Source of the DNA: Armigeres subalbatus
Lineage: Eukaryota > Arthropoda > Insecta > Diptera > Culicidae
Reading direction: 5' to 3'
Length of the DNA: 64,000 nucleotides
NCBI RefSeq assembly: GCF_024139115.2
Contig: NC_085141.1
Span: 220,695,783 to 220,759,782 of the forward strand
In this document: positions 53,301 through 64,000 of the stretch, piece by piece
Numbering within the stretch: the stretch's first letter is position 1
Layout: each line of letters opens with the position of its first letter
Notes under the pieces: model-generated
Told to the model about the DNA's origin: nothing
The model's input: only the letters and a program-made list of their open reading frames with translations
Database searches by the model: none
Position numbers and translations under genes: made by a program

Positions 53301-53750
53301 TTCCATGAACCGAGTTTCCAATCGCTAGTCCCTTTTCGTCGCAGTGGTCTTCGCCGATGGTTCCGGTCCGTACTCTCTTGTTGATTGTTCGTTGCTTATG
53401 ATTTTTTAAAGGCTGGCTTGCAGGGCCTGACACCAAACCCCCTAAATTTCCGGAGGACCATTCCTCCTTATTTCCGGTGGACCATGGTGCACAGTTTCAC
53501 TTAGAGTCCCTCGCTGGCACTCGGACGATGATCAGCCGCCCCTAACATGGAGAACAGACGCTCGATAAGATTTGCACCTCCGGAGAGGAGCAAACCCCCC
53601 CTTCCCTGTCAGCATACGACCATAGTTCCCACCGGGGTTGGTTACCCGATCTTCCCTAAGGTTGCTCGTATCCCGGCCAGCACCGCGGGGAGGTAGGGAT
53701 AGGAGTTGCTGGGTAAGAGGCTAAGGACCGCGAGATGGGGTCTATTTTAT
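50392..53750 (-). mobile_element. Near-full-length RTE-clade LINE, family B, copy 1
   Basis: This element has a 5' UTR of roughly 350 bp, one long endonuclease-RT frame and a short 3' UTR ending in TAAATAAATGAATGAA. It is the reference for the truncated copies at 6,166-7,001 and 33,232-35,064. The 5' limit is set by the extent of similarity to copy 3 and is approximate. No target duplication was identified with confidence. Confidence 0.85.
50414..53388 (-). pseudogene. RTE-clade endonuclease-reverse transcriptase with one nonsense codon
   Basis: The endonuclease begins with DWKLGSWNCKSLNF (about 53,318), followed by GIVALQEVCWKG, in which E is catalytic, then GDLNAQVGQEEE and IDSDHYLVMVKL, the terminal SDH motif. 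The frame is interrupted only by a TGA at 53,129-53,131, where family A has a glycine codon. From there to 50,414 it is open for 900 codons. RT motifs are YKKGDKLECENF, HHLFVDFKAAYDSIDR, RGLRQGDGLSCLLFN and FICFADDMDIVG (FADD at about 51,197-51,208). The C-terminal part has LYGHETWTMLEED, WVGHVARMPDSNPAKMVF and GTRRRGAQRARWADQ. No clear start codon lies in this frame upstream; a stop in the A-rich run near 53,393 may reflect a further indel. Confidence 0.9.
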
Positions 53751-53867
53751 TCCTTCAGGTACGCGAAGTACCAATGGTACGCTTTACCCAGCATTTGCCG
53801 TGCCAGGAAATCCTCGGAAATTTACGCTGGTAATTCTTTGAAATTCCCAAAAGAAATTCTGCATTGT

Positions 53868-54150
53868 TAGTGGCTTTAGTCGTCTAAGCGTATTTGCAAG
53901 CCACGGAGTGTGAGTTTGATTCCCGGCCAAGTAAGGAGAAAACATTTCGTGAAGCGGAAAACGCTCCACTTGTTCACTAGGTGCTGTGCGAATGTACTGT
54001 CCGTCGTCTAATGCTATAGCACTTATAAGTCACCTACGGTCATAAGTGAGTGAGAACTGCGAATTAACTCCAAGGTTATAATCAGAAATGATATAGAATA
54101 AATCGCGTTACTTTAGGATGAACTGTTAATGAAATAAATAAATAATTCAT
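53868..54150 (+). mobile_element. tRNA-derived SINE, third family
   Basis: The head GTGGCTTTAGTCGTCTAAGC acts as an A-box region and GAGTTTGATTCCCGGCC as a B box. An unrelated body continues to a tail of AAATAAATAAATAA near 54,147. Neither head nor body matches Feilai or the SINE at 24,070-24,367. The limits are approximate. Confidence 0.6.
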
Positions 54151-54405
54151 TACTGGTCTTTTTTCACAGTGCACCTGAGCCTTTTATTTAGCTATATTTA
54201 CCCGAGCCTTCTATCGAATCAGTTCTATTATCTTTTTAATTAATGAAGAACTAATTTTTTGAGGCATACATGGTGGTTTGGTGCAAATTGGTCAACTGAC
54301 TAAAAAGTTATCTCATTTTTACTCACTTGTACTTTTTACAACGGTGCGAGTCCCGGAAGGTTAATAAAACAAGTCTTAACGCTGCAACACCCAGACAGTT
54401 GGAAC

Positions 54406-55530
54406 TAGAGATGTGCGTCGCGCGTCCAAAAATCGGCGGCGGCGTTTTCCAGAAAGCCGCTGAAAGCTATTTTGGTCGGCAGCGGCGGCGTGATTCGGCG
54501 TGGAGATATTTGCACTCGTTTTTTGGAGATTTTTTTCTGCATGTTTTCAGGATGTGTTCAAATCTTCAACGAAAAAATCTTTTGAATTTCGTAGGAAAAA
54601 TTTGATGAACTTCTCCCGGAAATTTTCTGAGATTTTCAAAATATTCATTTGAAAATTATTTTCGGATTTTCCATGGCAACTACTTTAAAGTTATGAGAAT
54701 TCTTTGGAATTTCCAAGGAAGCACTCTGGAATTTTCAAGGACAAGCTTCTGTTGAGTTATCTTTGAAATTTGCACAGAATTTTTTTCAGATTTTCCGCGG
54801 AGGATGGTTGAAAAGGTGGACATTAACATTTTATTTTAATTGCATATTGTTCGAAATTCTCAAAGGAAATTCATTGGAATTTGCTTGAGTTTTTTTAAAT
54901 TTTTTTTATGTAAAATTCTTCGGAGCTCCCATGGTAAATTTCACACTGATTCAACCAAAGTCGTTCAGAACTTCTACGTGATTTTTTCATTCTTTTACGG
55001 GAAACCGTTCGGTATTTCAACAAAAAAAATCGGATTTTTTTGAAGAACTTTTTTGGATTTCTACAGGGAATTCTTTGTATTGTCCATAAGAAATTCTTCG
55101 GAAATTCAATGGAAAATTATTTAAAAGAAAGAGTAAGGGTCGTTTGACCGAAAATCATTTGGCGAAAGTCATTTGGCCGATTAATACGTTAAGTCGAAAA
55201 TTATCTAGCCGAATTGTGTTTTATGGAAATGAATGTTTGGACACAAAGGAAAACAGTTTGGCCAAAAATTCAATTTGGGTGAATTGGTAATTTAGCCGGA
55301 AAAGTACTCTTCCCTAAACATCGCTTGGCTAAAATGGTCGATTGGCCGAATATGTCATTCGGCCGAAATAATTGTTTGACAGAAACGGCCATTTGGTCGA
55401 AAAAGTAATTTAGTCCAACGGTCAAATGATTACTAGACGGGTAATATGGTAAATTATTTTTCGCCCAACCGGTTTTTTTTGGCCAAATACTCTGTCGGTC
55501 GAACGGTAATGTAGGCAATTATTTATTATG
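54406..55530. repeat. Composite repeat Y, copy 4
   Basis: It starts TAGAGATGTGCGTCGCGCG, then ATCGGCGGCGGCGTTTTCC and TTTTGGTCGGCAGCGGCGGC, which is identical to the junction sequence of copy 1 at 23,777. AATTTTC/GGAATTTCC-rich sequence follows to about 55,130, then TTTGGCCGAA-type words. The phrase TTGTATTGTCCATAAGAAAT links copies 1 and 4. No right TIR was found, so it is truncated or degraded. Confidence 0.75.
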
Positions 55531-57354
55531 TGTATCACACCAAGGCGAAATCAAGCGATTGAATCGAGAAAGGGATCGTCACCTAATCTGGACTAATCCG
55601 AATTTTTTTCAGTCAAAGGAACTGTTAGACCACATGGCATTTTCGGCAAATTGTTCTCGAGGTGATTTTAAAACACGGTGGCTTAAGCACTACTCTCGAA
55701 GAGAGACCACCGGTTGTGTTCTCTATTTGCCTGACTCTTACAGACCCTTTACCTCTGGGGACTCTCGAACGGTCGCTGGCTCCAAGATTACTTACGCCTA
55801 GAATACTCTACTTTTCCCCACCTACCTAAACTCGCTCAACCCGCTGTACTGTAAACGTAAAGCAATCTCCGAAGTAAACTCAAGAAACTGTATCCACGGC
55901 CAACACATTGGGAGTGAATTTTCTAAGCCCCGTGAAACGCAATACAAATTAAACACTGAAGCTAACTTCGAATTACTATACAACATTTATTCTACCATTC
56001 GAGTTGGACTATTTTTATCGGTACGGAATAGAAAATAGAGCTAAATCATGGCTATGAAACAACCAGCTCACATACCTGCGCAGGTTCTTGAATCTCGATG
56101 CACTGATGCGTTGAAATCATTCCGCTGAGAAGATGGCGATGATGTCCTCCGACCAGCGATGGAGGTCGAGCTAGAACGATATGGCAGAAACTAAAGATGC
56201 GGAGGGAGTGGCAGCTGGATGGAAGGCTTCCGATTACGGAATCGAGATTATCGGTTCCCTCAAGATAGTAGCTTCCGTTCCCTAACGACCCGGCTTCGCG
56301 TACCTTTCCGGTTCGAAGACTAAAAGAAAAACTACAACCGTCGGTTCGGGTTCGGTGCAGCGTACGATTATTGACGTGTACGGGGACCGCACTCTCGGGA
56401 ATGATCCACGGGAATTGTCTTGGGGATCTTACCTTCGACGGTTGATTGGCGACCGCCGAGTTTTCGCTTTTTGACGAGCAACTTCATTCCTCCGTTTGAC
56501 TACCATTACAGGCGGGCCTTGACGCACGCTCGAGCTCCCGATGATGAAATTGCGGGCCCTGTAGTCGCCACACGACTCCGGTCGAATATATAAACTCCAG
56601 ACCGTACCAAAAGCCCAACGCGAATTCGCTTCATTAAAGCAACTCTACATTAAACGTTAAAGTTTGTTTTACCTTTATACGTTTCACTCAATAACACGGT
56701 TTTCACGGAATTGAAAAAATACGTCTTAATGACGTTTGCTGCGTTAACTGTTAATTTAAAAATTTGATTGAAAGAGACACAGAACAATTCACTCCAATCA
56801 CATTTTACCGCTTAGTCAAAACTAGCCTAACTCAACTTCAAAAACCTAAAAACTTCTTAGTCTACTCGCAAACACTTCTAATCACCAGCCGTTCACTTAG
56901 CGAAATGGTCGAGTTCTTGTCTCAATTTAATAAAAAAACTTATCCTTTGAAAAGTCGTTCACTGATTTACTGGTCAAGTCAAAAAATAATTAGTTAAATA
57001 ACCGCCATCTGGTTCATGATTTACCCAACTAACTGAAATCAACAGATGTCGTTAGTGCCTGAACGACGATGCATTTCATAAGGGAAGGATCAATGTGTTA
57101 TGTCTGTGCTACATCGTTTATGGTTGCAAACGATAGTGCATCGGTCAAGAATACATGAACCGATGTTATATAAATTTTGATTATAATCTAAGTCAGTAAC
57201 AATTTGTGTTTGAGACTTTTTAAGACATGTTTTGAGCTTAGCAACGTCTGTTGTTGAAACTGCAACTTACCAAAACTTCAGGCCCATGTATTTATCAACT
57301 GTCAAATGTTGAGTCAAGTGCCCTGCTGTGTTTTGCTGGTGCGTTTGAATCATA
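55531..57354. other. Unassigned stretch, possibly part of an LTR
   Basis: Two open frames (55,559-55,801 and 56,764-56,997, plus strand) have no motif that I recognise. The segment 56,100-56,640 is GC-richer and is followed by an AATATATAAACTCC TATA-like sequence at about 56,586, as in some LTR promoters. No terminal repeats, primer site or retroviral-type motifs could be identified, so no element is called. Confidence 0.3.
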
Positions 57355-57362
57355 CGTACGTC

Positions 57363-57463
57363 CAGGGGCGGATTTAGGGGGAGGGGTGACATTGGGGCGG
57401 TATGTACCAAAACCAACCTTTTTTGTACATTTTAAGGCCCCCTTTCGGCTAAATCCGGCCCTG
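57363..57463. mobile_element. 101-bp hAT-type MITE
   Basis: The ends are CAGGGGCGGATTTAGGGGGA and, from the right, CAGGGCCGGATTTAGCC. The flanks CGTACGTC (57,355-57,362) and CGTACGTG (57,464-57,471) match at 7 of 8 bases. CAGGG ends with an 8-bp duplication indicate the hAT superfamily. Confidence 0.85.
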
Positions 57464-59634
57464 CGTACGTGAAACAAGACCGAAATTTTAAATAAAACAA
57501 TGTTCCTTTTGACTTTTGAGTCGGAAGAAAAATTGACGCGTTCAGGATGATTAAGTTTATCGTTCTCTGAAAGAAAATCGAATATCGATTCTCCATTTCA
57601 GGACCCAATTAAATAATTCAATAAAAAATGTGAGATCAGACAATTTTATTTCATATAAAAATTATAACAACATTAGTTTTGTATATTTAAAAAAAATGCC
57701 TACATTTTCCGTGGATACTGGATAAAATCGGTAGACTCTGGTATTCTAAATTATTTAACAAATGTTTTTCCCTATATTGCCTATACAGTCCCATCCCGAT
57801 TTTGGCAACACCCGTTTTTGTCTACCCCCGATTTTGGCAACACCCGTTTTTGGCAACATTTTCTTCCCGATTTTGGCAACAACCTCGAAAATATGTTTTT
57901 ATTACTTTTCAGAGCTAAAACCTTTTTTATTAATATGTAGAAGGATAAACAAAACAAAAAGTGATTGTCATTAAGGTTTATATGCGTATTATAGGCTCTG
58001 TACGAATACTTTTACTGAACTAATGAACCACCACTAGTATTACCGCTCATTGCAAACAATGTCTATTGAAACTTTTCTGCTCTTTTTATTCACGTTTTCC
58101 ATGTTCCTTTTCACACTACCCTAATCTAACCAGCCCACCGTAGAATGCCGTATTTTTTGGCATCTCACTGATTTTGTCGTCGATAAGATGACTCAAATCG
58201 TTGTACACAGTACAATACCTATTAAGCGAAGCCCGCTGTTTACATCATAAAGCAATCGATACCAGGAACAAGCAACCCCCGTAGGTTTAATTGCTAGTGA
58301 TTGGCACATTCGATTTTCTAAATGCACTGTCTAGCTATCAAGTCGTTTTGCTCATTACGCGCCTCTTTTCTGGTATCAGCCGAGCAACTGTCATTTTATC
58401 ATTTAATCCGTCTTTCTACTGAATTCCCGTATAGAAAATAAGCAACAATTTTATTTGTTGTTTAAAATTTAGTTTAAAATGCGTTTAAAATTTAGTTTTA
58501 AACGCAACAATTTTATTTGCGTTCAAAATACGCAAATTTGTTTAGCGATTAATATCAGAACACTGTTGGCTTTTCCATTTTCCTGATGTGTCAATTGCAT
58601 AACGAGCCTTTTGATTCCAGCATGTTTTCCAACAGTTCAACAGTAATGGTAAGAGTTTGGTAACATGTAACCGTAAGGCTCTCGAGCAGGCATTATTGAC
58701 TTAAATCAGATCAAGAGAAAAAATCGGGTTAATCTAAGCCTACTTGAGGCTCTGCCGCGGGGCAAGTTATGAGCTTCCTAAGATCTTTGAAATTGAACGT
58801 TCGATGATTCACCGTTTAATGATCTTCAACGCTCACCAATGGAAGCCGATTGCGTGAAGCGAATCACTTGGTAACACAACAATGAGCGTCGTTCCGGTGC
58901 GCTGATAAAAGAAGCCATTCAAGCATTCTAAAAATGAAGACCTCTATGAGTCTGGAACTCTAGTACACTGAATGGGAGGCGTTGATACTTTCTCTCGACT
59001 ATCTTATCACCTTGAAAGAAGGGCGAATAAAGGAGAACACATGATGTGGTTTGATCGTTTGGTTTCATTGTACTAGAGCAAGGGGGGGTAAGAATGCAAA
59101 AATCGTTGCTTACATGGATACCTCACCACGGCTTGGCTTGTTAGACGGTTCTGTTCATTGTTTATCACAGCAACGATCGCTCGTTGTTTGGCATCCATCT
59201 GAGCAAGGCAGTTCACTCATTGGCTATGGATGTTACGATTTCAATAGATCAATGCTCACTCACACTTCCAATGCCTGCTCTCTAGTGTTCTGTTTGTGAT
59301 GGCGAAGTATCAGAAGTGGAGTACCTCCTGTGAAGTTCCCATGAGATCGCTGGTGTAGTTCTAGCTAGAAATACTACAATAAGAGATCGGCGAAGACGCC
59401 ATATTGTTTCCAATCGAACGGTCAAAAGCGGTTCCAATTCGCCTTGTTTACATTTTGCATCCATAAGAAGCAAGCAGAAAGTTCAAGTGCTGCCAGACTT
59501 ATTTATATGATTTCATGCATTTTCATACGTTGCCATTTCGACAGTTTTTCACTCCGCCGGTCTCTGGTTTTAGGGTTGCTAGTTCTAGCTGCTTCGATAG
59601 GCGAGTATGCGGCACATGTGGTTTTATTATTATT

Positions 59635-60070
59635 TATTCAGCCTAAGGCCGGAGTGGCCTCTGCGGTACATAACAGTCGTCTCCGTCCACTGCTGTACGT
59701 TACCAGTCACGAGGGTCCGTAAATCGTCTTCCACCTGATCGATCCACTTTGATCGCTCCACACCTCGCCTTCTTGTGCCTGTCGGATCGTTGTAGAGAAC
59801 CATTTTTACTCCAAGTACTCGTTGGTCCTCCACAAAAATTGTCCAGATCTCGTACGTATGCTTTCCTGCCACGTTGCGTCTCCGAATTTGTCTGCTGATA
59901 TCGTTATCTGAGGTCAAGTGTGCCCAAGTACACGAATTCTTCAACCGCCTTGATTTTGTCGAATAGCCGTTGTCTTCTCTTGAGCCTACTTTGTCTTCAA
60001 CGTGTTAATCACTAGTCCGATCTGCTTTGCTTCGCTCTTTAGTCTGATGTAGGATTCTTCCATCTTTTCA
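59635..60070 (-). pseudogene. RTE-clade LINE family A fragment, 3' end
   Basis: On the minus strand it reads LKSEAKQIGLVINTLKTK, then after deletions CTWAHLTSDNDISRQIRRRN and MVLYNDPTGTRRRGVERSKW with IDQVEDDLRTLVT. It ends with GCAGAGGCCACTCCGGCCTT, as in the copy ending at 2,385. The RT core is absent. Confidence 0.82.
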
Positions 60071-60105
60071 AAGTTATAATAATGAAAGTAGTGCATGAAA
60101 AACTG

Positions 60106-61561
60106 TACTGCCGTAATCTGGAAAAGTGACGTAACAGCCATTTTACAACATGCATGTTTTCCATTTTTCTTAAAGAGCTCGATTAGTAGTAGAGTAGAGT
60201 GGGGCAAGAGTACGCACTTAGTTTTCAATCGATCATGTGGCCCTTATGAAGCAAGCTTCTGCACATCAAATCAGTGTCGATGATTCATATACTCTTCCTT
60301 TATGCTACCCAGTGGAAAAAATATTGAAATTATTGAGATTCGTTTTAGTAGAACCCTTATTGCAAGACAAGTGAAAAACGCACTCTTACCCCACCGGTGG
60401 GGTAAAAGTGCGCATCGGGTGGGGTAAGAGTACGCATTTATCCAATCATGTGCTTTAAGTATATATTAACACAAATAAGAGTTAATAACATTTAATTGAT
60501 GTTTAATGAGCATATATTAGGAATGTTTAAAGATTACGTAACTATTAAAGGGGGAGGTGGTCCTAAAAATGTGCACTTTCATTCGAAAAACCATTGTATA
60601 TACAAAAAACTACAGAGGTAAAAATATATATCAGGTTTCGCGTGGCGTATACAAAGGGATTTTCCTTAAAGAAAGTCCACCAATCATGTAACGTAAAATT
60701 TGGCTATTTCATCACCCCTCCCCCCCTATCTTACACTATTTGTATGAATCCTCTAAAAACTATATGGATCATCACACATCTCACAACCCCTCCCAGCTAA
60801 ACGTTGCGCAATTTTTGAATGTTCCTTTTGATTAAATGAAATTATCATTTAAATGAAGTTGTGTTTTCGTACTATGTTTAGGTGTACAGCAAGTCCTAAT
60901 ACAATTTCATTATTTCGCTTCAGTGCTTTGTTCGCTAAGTCCTTTCTAACACCGAATAACTTCAACTTATCCTAAAAACTTGCGATAATTTCGAATTATG
61001 TCCCTTTTTTCTTAGTTGTGAATCTTTACGCTTTATAAGAAGTCTTATTTCGGCCGGAGATACGGGTTTGACATCATAACTCGAAAATTCATATGCGTAC
61101 TCTTGCCCCACCGGTTCCTGCGTACTTTTACCCCACAGTCCCAAAAATTATTCAAGTAATGGTTTTGACTTCTTGGAAAACCAACCGGATTGGTGTTCTG
61201 TACCATAAAGTACTCTATACAATAGGTTATCGAAATGGTATAATGTTCACCTGATTGAACGTATATATGGTAATGAAATACTAGTTGCGGAAATCCAATT
61301 ATTTTTAGCAAAATGTCCAAAACGTTATCTAACTCCATATCTCTCTTGCTGTTTATTCAAATCGTTTACAATTACACATGATAATAGTTGGCCAGAATAC
61401 CTATCAAACTGATGCAGTGCTGCTAGTTTATCTTTTTTAATTACTTCAAAAAATCGAAAACGTACTCTTACCCCACGCGCACTCTTGCCCCACTCTACTC
61501 TACTCGTTAACACCATTTTTGGAAAATGGCGTATACGTCACTTTTTCAGTTACGGAAGTGT
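60106..61561. mobile_element. TA-type MITE, copy 2, with an internal 1.3-kb insert
   Basis: The left end CCGTAATCTGGAAAAGTGAC and the right end, read inward, CACTTCCGTAACTGAAAAAG form an inverted repeat that continues into GTGACGTA(T/A)(C/A)CGCCATTTT. TA lies at both borders. The outer parts match the MITE at 5,703-6,165. The centre (about 60,187-61,503) starts AGAGTAGAGTGGGGCAAGAG and ends with its reverse complement, so it may be a separate element inserted in the MITE. Confidence 0.72.
60190..61500. repeat. Dispersed GTGGGGYAAGAGTRCGC motif, about eight copies
   Basis: The motif GTGGGG(C/T)AAGAGT(A/G)CGC occurs at about 60,200, 60,400 and 60,421 on the plus strand. It occurs in reverse at about 60,385, 61,096, 61,120, 61,468 and 61,484. 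Copies cluster at the ends and just inside them, with back-to-back pairs around CCGG. The arrangement resembles subterminal transposase-binding sites. Confidence 0.8.
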
Positions 61562-62441
61562 AGTGCGATGACCTGCAGCGAGCACCAGTAGGCTGACTGC
61601 TATCGAGTGTCAGAGGTGGCATGCCGCAAATGGTCTTTCAGCTTCCACTTGGCCACACTATCACTCGTACTGCGAGGTGCACATAGTGCTCATGGATCTA
61701 TCATTGCCGCCTGAAATATTCCTGGGTTGAGTGCTAGGAGACCGACTAGTGCAGGGATTAGGTTTTAGTGAGTCGAGTTTAGTTAACCCATACTCACACT
61801 ACATTGGATACGCTTGACCAATTTTCTAAAATAATGGAACGTCTTATGTCTTGCGTTCGTTGTCAGCGAAAATTGTGCACAGAACTTTACTCTTAACCAC
61901 ACCGACCACAAGAAAGTTAGCCTCCATCAATTCCCATTATATAAGAATCCGAAATTTGTAGTACATTTAGTTATGATAAAAACAAGTATTTTCGGATGAC
62001 TAAAATTCATATGAGATGTCAGATTGAAGTCAGCACTTCAATGGACTACTATAGAAACGTTTTTTTATCACTATATTATTTTGTAAGGACATGGCCGACG
62101 CTATTGTTAATTTCAAATAGTATTTATTATTAAAATTGTAATATGAAATTGACTAATTAGTTACATTATCGTTTGATTACAATTCTTGAGTTTGTTTCAA
62201 TTTTGTTTGAGCTACAATCTCCGAGTTATGAATAATAACGCAAAAATGACAATTATGATGCACGTGCATCACTTAAACACATTCCACATACTTTGTAGTA
62301 CATATTCTAAGTATTTAGCTTCAATCATGCAAACAAAAAAAATTGAAATTTTGTATGAAATTTTTTCCCCGTTTTTGGCAACTTCCCCATTTTGGCAACA
62401 TTAAAATCCGGTCGTGTTGCCAAAATCGGGAAGGGACTGTA

Positions 62442-63660
62442 TTCCCAATTTTGTGGAAGATATATAAAGTTGCAATATATCTTATGGATTCCAAAATATC
62501 TTACATATATCAGCATGAACATCGTGCAGGTGAGCACCAACCATGCAATTTGTATGAAAATCACGACTTGCTCCGACGTTTTGAGGTCCCGAGAGGTACC
62601 AAAGGTCCGATCGGAGGTCTCAACGTCTCAGACAAATCTAAATCTTAAATCGGTTGCAACTTTGTTAATTATTGTACAATTTTGAAATGTCAGAGATGTC
62701 TGAAATAGAAATTTAAAAAAGTTTCATGGTATGCTCTTGGAAGAACCGACCATGGCCATCAGTTTTCGAAGATATATCTAAGGTAGATGCAGCATCGAAA
62801 ATATGTGGTTGAATTTGGGATAAGTTGTGGTTTAAAATTGAGTAATGTTAGTAATCACAAATAATTGCTGATTGGAATCATATTTCTCTTCTTCAATGGC
62901 ATATTGAAATCCAAGAGGATGCTGCCAGCTCCGAATACGATTTGGAGCGAAATGCGTCTATACTTGCATGGAAACGCATTTGCTTTACCCTCTGGTGATA
63001 ATTTTGAACCAAAAACCACGTGAAACCTCATACTATTTGCTCAGTCATCGTTTCAATCAAATTTTTAGTTACGATAAAGTGTGAGCTTGAACACACCTTC
63101 CGATTAATAATCCAGTCCCATTTTAATCGATAGCATCTGATGTTGTGACAGGTCACATACCTTCGTAACTATTTTTCATATTAGAATGTTTTTCGACCGT
63201 CTCACCTTGAGACCACTGTAGATGTAAATCGTGCTTTGATGGCTTCATCAAGCTGAAGCAAAATGCGTTACAGAGCTTATTTTTTGTAGATCTCATCATA
63301 GATTAGTTCACCGTTGGTCATGTAGGGTATCTGTGCCATTATTAATAACATGCTCATGTATCCAAATATGCAATTTAGCCTGTTGTTATCCGGCGTGCTC
63401 ACTGCTGAAAAAAAAATCACAAAAATTAGAAATAAAACAATTTGCGCATTAATTCTTTGTTTTCGAATGGCATTGATTTGGGTACATGGTATGAACGGTA
63501 ACCCTATCTAAATTTTCAATCGAGTATGTTTTTTTAGATCGATGAAGTTTGAACTGTAACCAGCGATTGTCATACCCAACTACTGAATCCAACTAAGTTG
63601 TATGTAACATACCAACATGCATTGGAAGCCAATAACACGGTTATTTCGTTAGAATTTAGA
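62442..63660. other. AT-rich noncoding stretch
   Basis: No gene is recognised. The only repeat noted is GCGTGCTCACTGCTGAAAAA with its downstream ATCACAAAAAT, at 63,393-63,426, which also occurs at 40,253-40,283. Confidence 0.45.
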
Positions 63661-63669
63661 ATTTCATAT

Positions 63670-63962
63670 CATTTACATGTGGCCTTGTGGATATTGTTGC
63701 GGGGGAAGAAAGTGCTTCGGACTAGACCACCATTCCGCGGGAGGCCGCAAAGTTTATGCATCGTTGGCCGTTGTTGTTCGATACGGTATGCAGACTATCC
63801 GGTCCGATGACCGGTTTATACATTTCCTCCCTTCCTACCTGAGCGTTCATGTCACCGATGACAATTTTGACGTCCCGCAGTGGGCATCCATAGTATGTCT
63901 GCTTTGGTAGAAGGTAGCCGCTTTTTCACACTTTTTGTCCAGTCCAGCAGATGCAGCGCTAC
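63670..63962 (-). pseudogene. RTE-clade LINE family A fragment, endonuclease
   Basis: On the minus strand it corresponds to about 530-1,000 of the plus-strand copy. It carries sequence for LQxICWTGQK (from CAGCGCTGCATCTGCTGGAC at the window end), then the VKIVIGDMNAQVG-type segment, and the CATAAACTTTGCGGCCTCCC stretch also found around 919-940. A deletion removes the middle of the endonuclease. Confidence 0.78.
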
Positions 63963-64000
63963 ACAGATAGAAAAAGTTGTTGAAATTTACACGAAAGTAA

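Larger units (their letters stand above)
57786..62439. mobile_element. 4.65-kb TIR element with GATTTTGGCAACA end repeats, no transposase
   Basis: The left end reads CAGTCCCATCCCGATTTTGG and the right end, read inward, CAGTCCCTTCCCGATTTTGG, each bordered by TA (57,784-57,785 and 62,440-62,441). GATTTTGGCAACA or a close variant repeats three times in the left end and TTGCCAAAA/TTTTGGCAAC three times in the right. TA flanks and a CAGT start suggest the pogo/Tc1 group. The interior contains an RTE-A fragment, a MITE and unassigned DNA but no recognisable transposase. Confidence 0.7.

Noticed and set aside
53224..53436. 70-codon minus-strand frame starting MVSGPASQPL as a separate ORF1 of RTE-B
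   Set aside because: It overlaps the endonuclease start in another frame; the endonuclease frame continues the family A pattern (RRRPLRRKGTSDWKLG), so it is more likely the leader of ORF2 separated by an indel.
55559..55801. 80-codon frame as a possible retroelement envelope or gag fragment
   Set aside because: No diagnostic motif could be named, and no LTR or pol is next to it.
56764..56997. 77-codon frame as a possible gypsy gag
   Set aside because: No recognisable gag motif; only its position after a TATA-like segment suggested it.

Overview
The window is a stretch of a culicine mosquito nuclear genome, most likely Aedes. Supporting features are two copies of a Feilai-like tRNA-derived SINE, a Juan/Jockey-type LINE end, RTE-, CR1- and Jockey-clade LINEs, BEL and Copia LTR elements, abundant TIR elements with 2- or 8-bp target duplications, and a GT-AG spliced insect gene. 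It is not bacterial: there are no operons or Shine-Dalgarno sites, and nearly every long open frame is a transposon relic. The genus call is inference; no database was searched.

Layout. 1-2,405: a Jockey-clade tail followed by a deletion-ridden RTE-clade copy (family A). 2,406-5,702: AT-rich DNA with one possible odorant-binding-protein last exon (3,978-4,207). 5,703-6,165: a TA-flanked MITE split by a hAT-like element. 6,166-7,001: 3' end of a second RTE family (B). 7,002-27,936: one BEL/Pao element on the minus strand, broken into pieces by nested insertions. These are a 967-bp hAT-like element, a 9.7-kb LTR element with matching 5-bp target duplications, a hAT-like unit carrying a CR1 LINE and two SINEs, and a foldback-like element. 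If each insertion and one copy of its target duplication is removed, the BEL gag/protease frame reads through every junction checked. The 9.7-kb LTR element has 633-bp LTRs and a possible primer site and polypurine tract. Its interior is a 26-unit satellite of about 138 bp instead of coding sequence, and its 3' LTR was later hit by a 4.1-kb Jockey element and by Feilai.

27,937-33,003: a 5'-truncated Copia element (gag, protease, integrase, RT, RNase H, 3' LTR) interrupted by a Tc1/mariner relic. 33,232-35,064: a third RTE-B copy. 35,309-35,381: a tRNA-like gene. 37,405-40,123: a decayed pogo-like transposon with 17-bp TIRs. 40,494-45,000: MITEs, an RTE-A fragment and satellite-like arrays. 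46,324-47,124: the first four coding exons of a nose-resistant-to-fluoxetine (NRF-6)-like membrane acyltransferase gene, the only clearly host-like gene, followed by a satellite in its presumed intron. 49,321-55,530: two copies of a composite repeat around a nearly intact RTE-B LINE whose coding frame carries one nonsense codon. 57,786-62,439: a 4.65-kb TIR element with no transposase, itself containing an RTE-A fragment and a MITE. The window ends in another RTE-A fragment.

No cellular pathway can be built here. The value of the window is its record of insertion order and several unusual repeat-built elements: a satellite-bearing LTR element, a foldback element with minisatellite arms, and a composite repeat seen four times.
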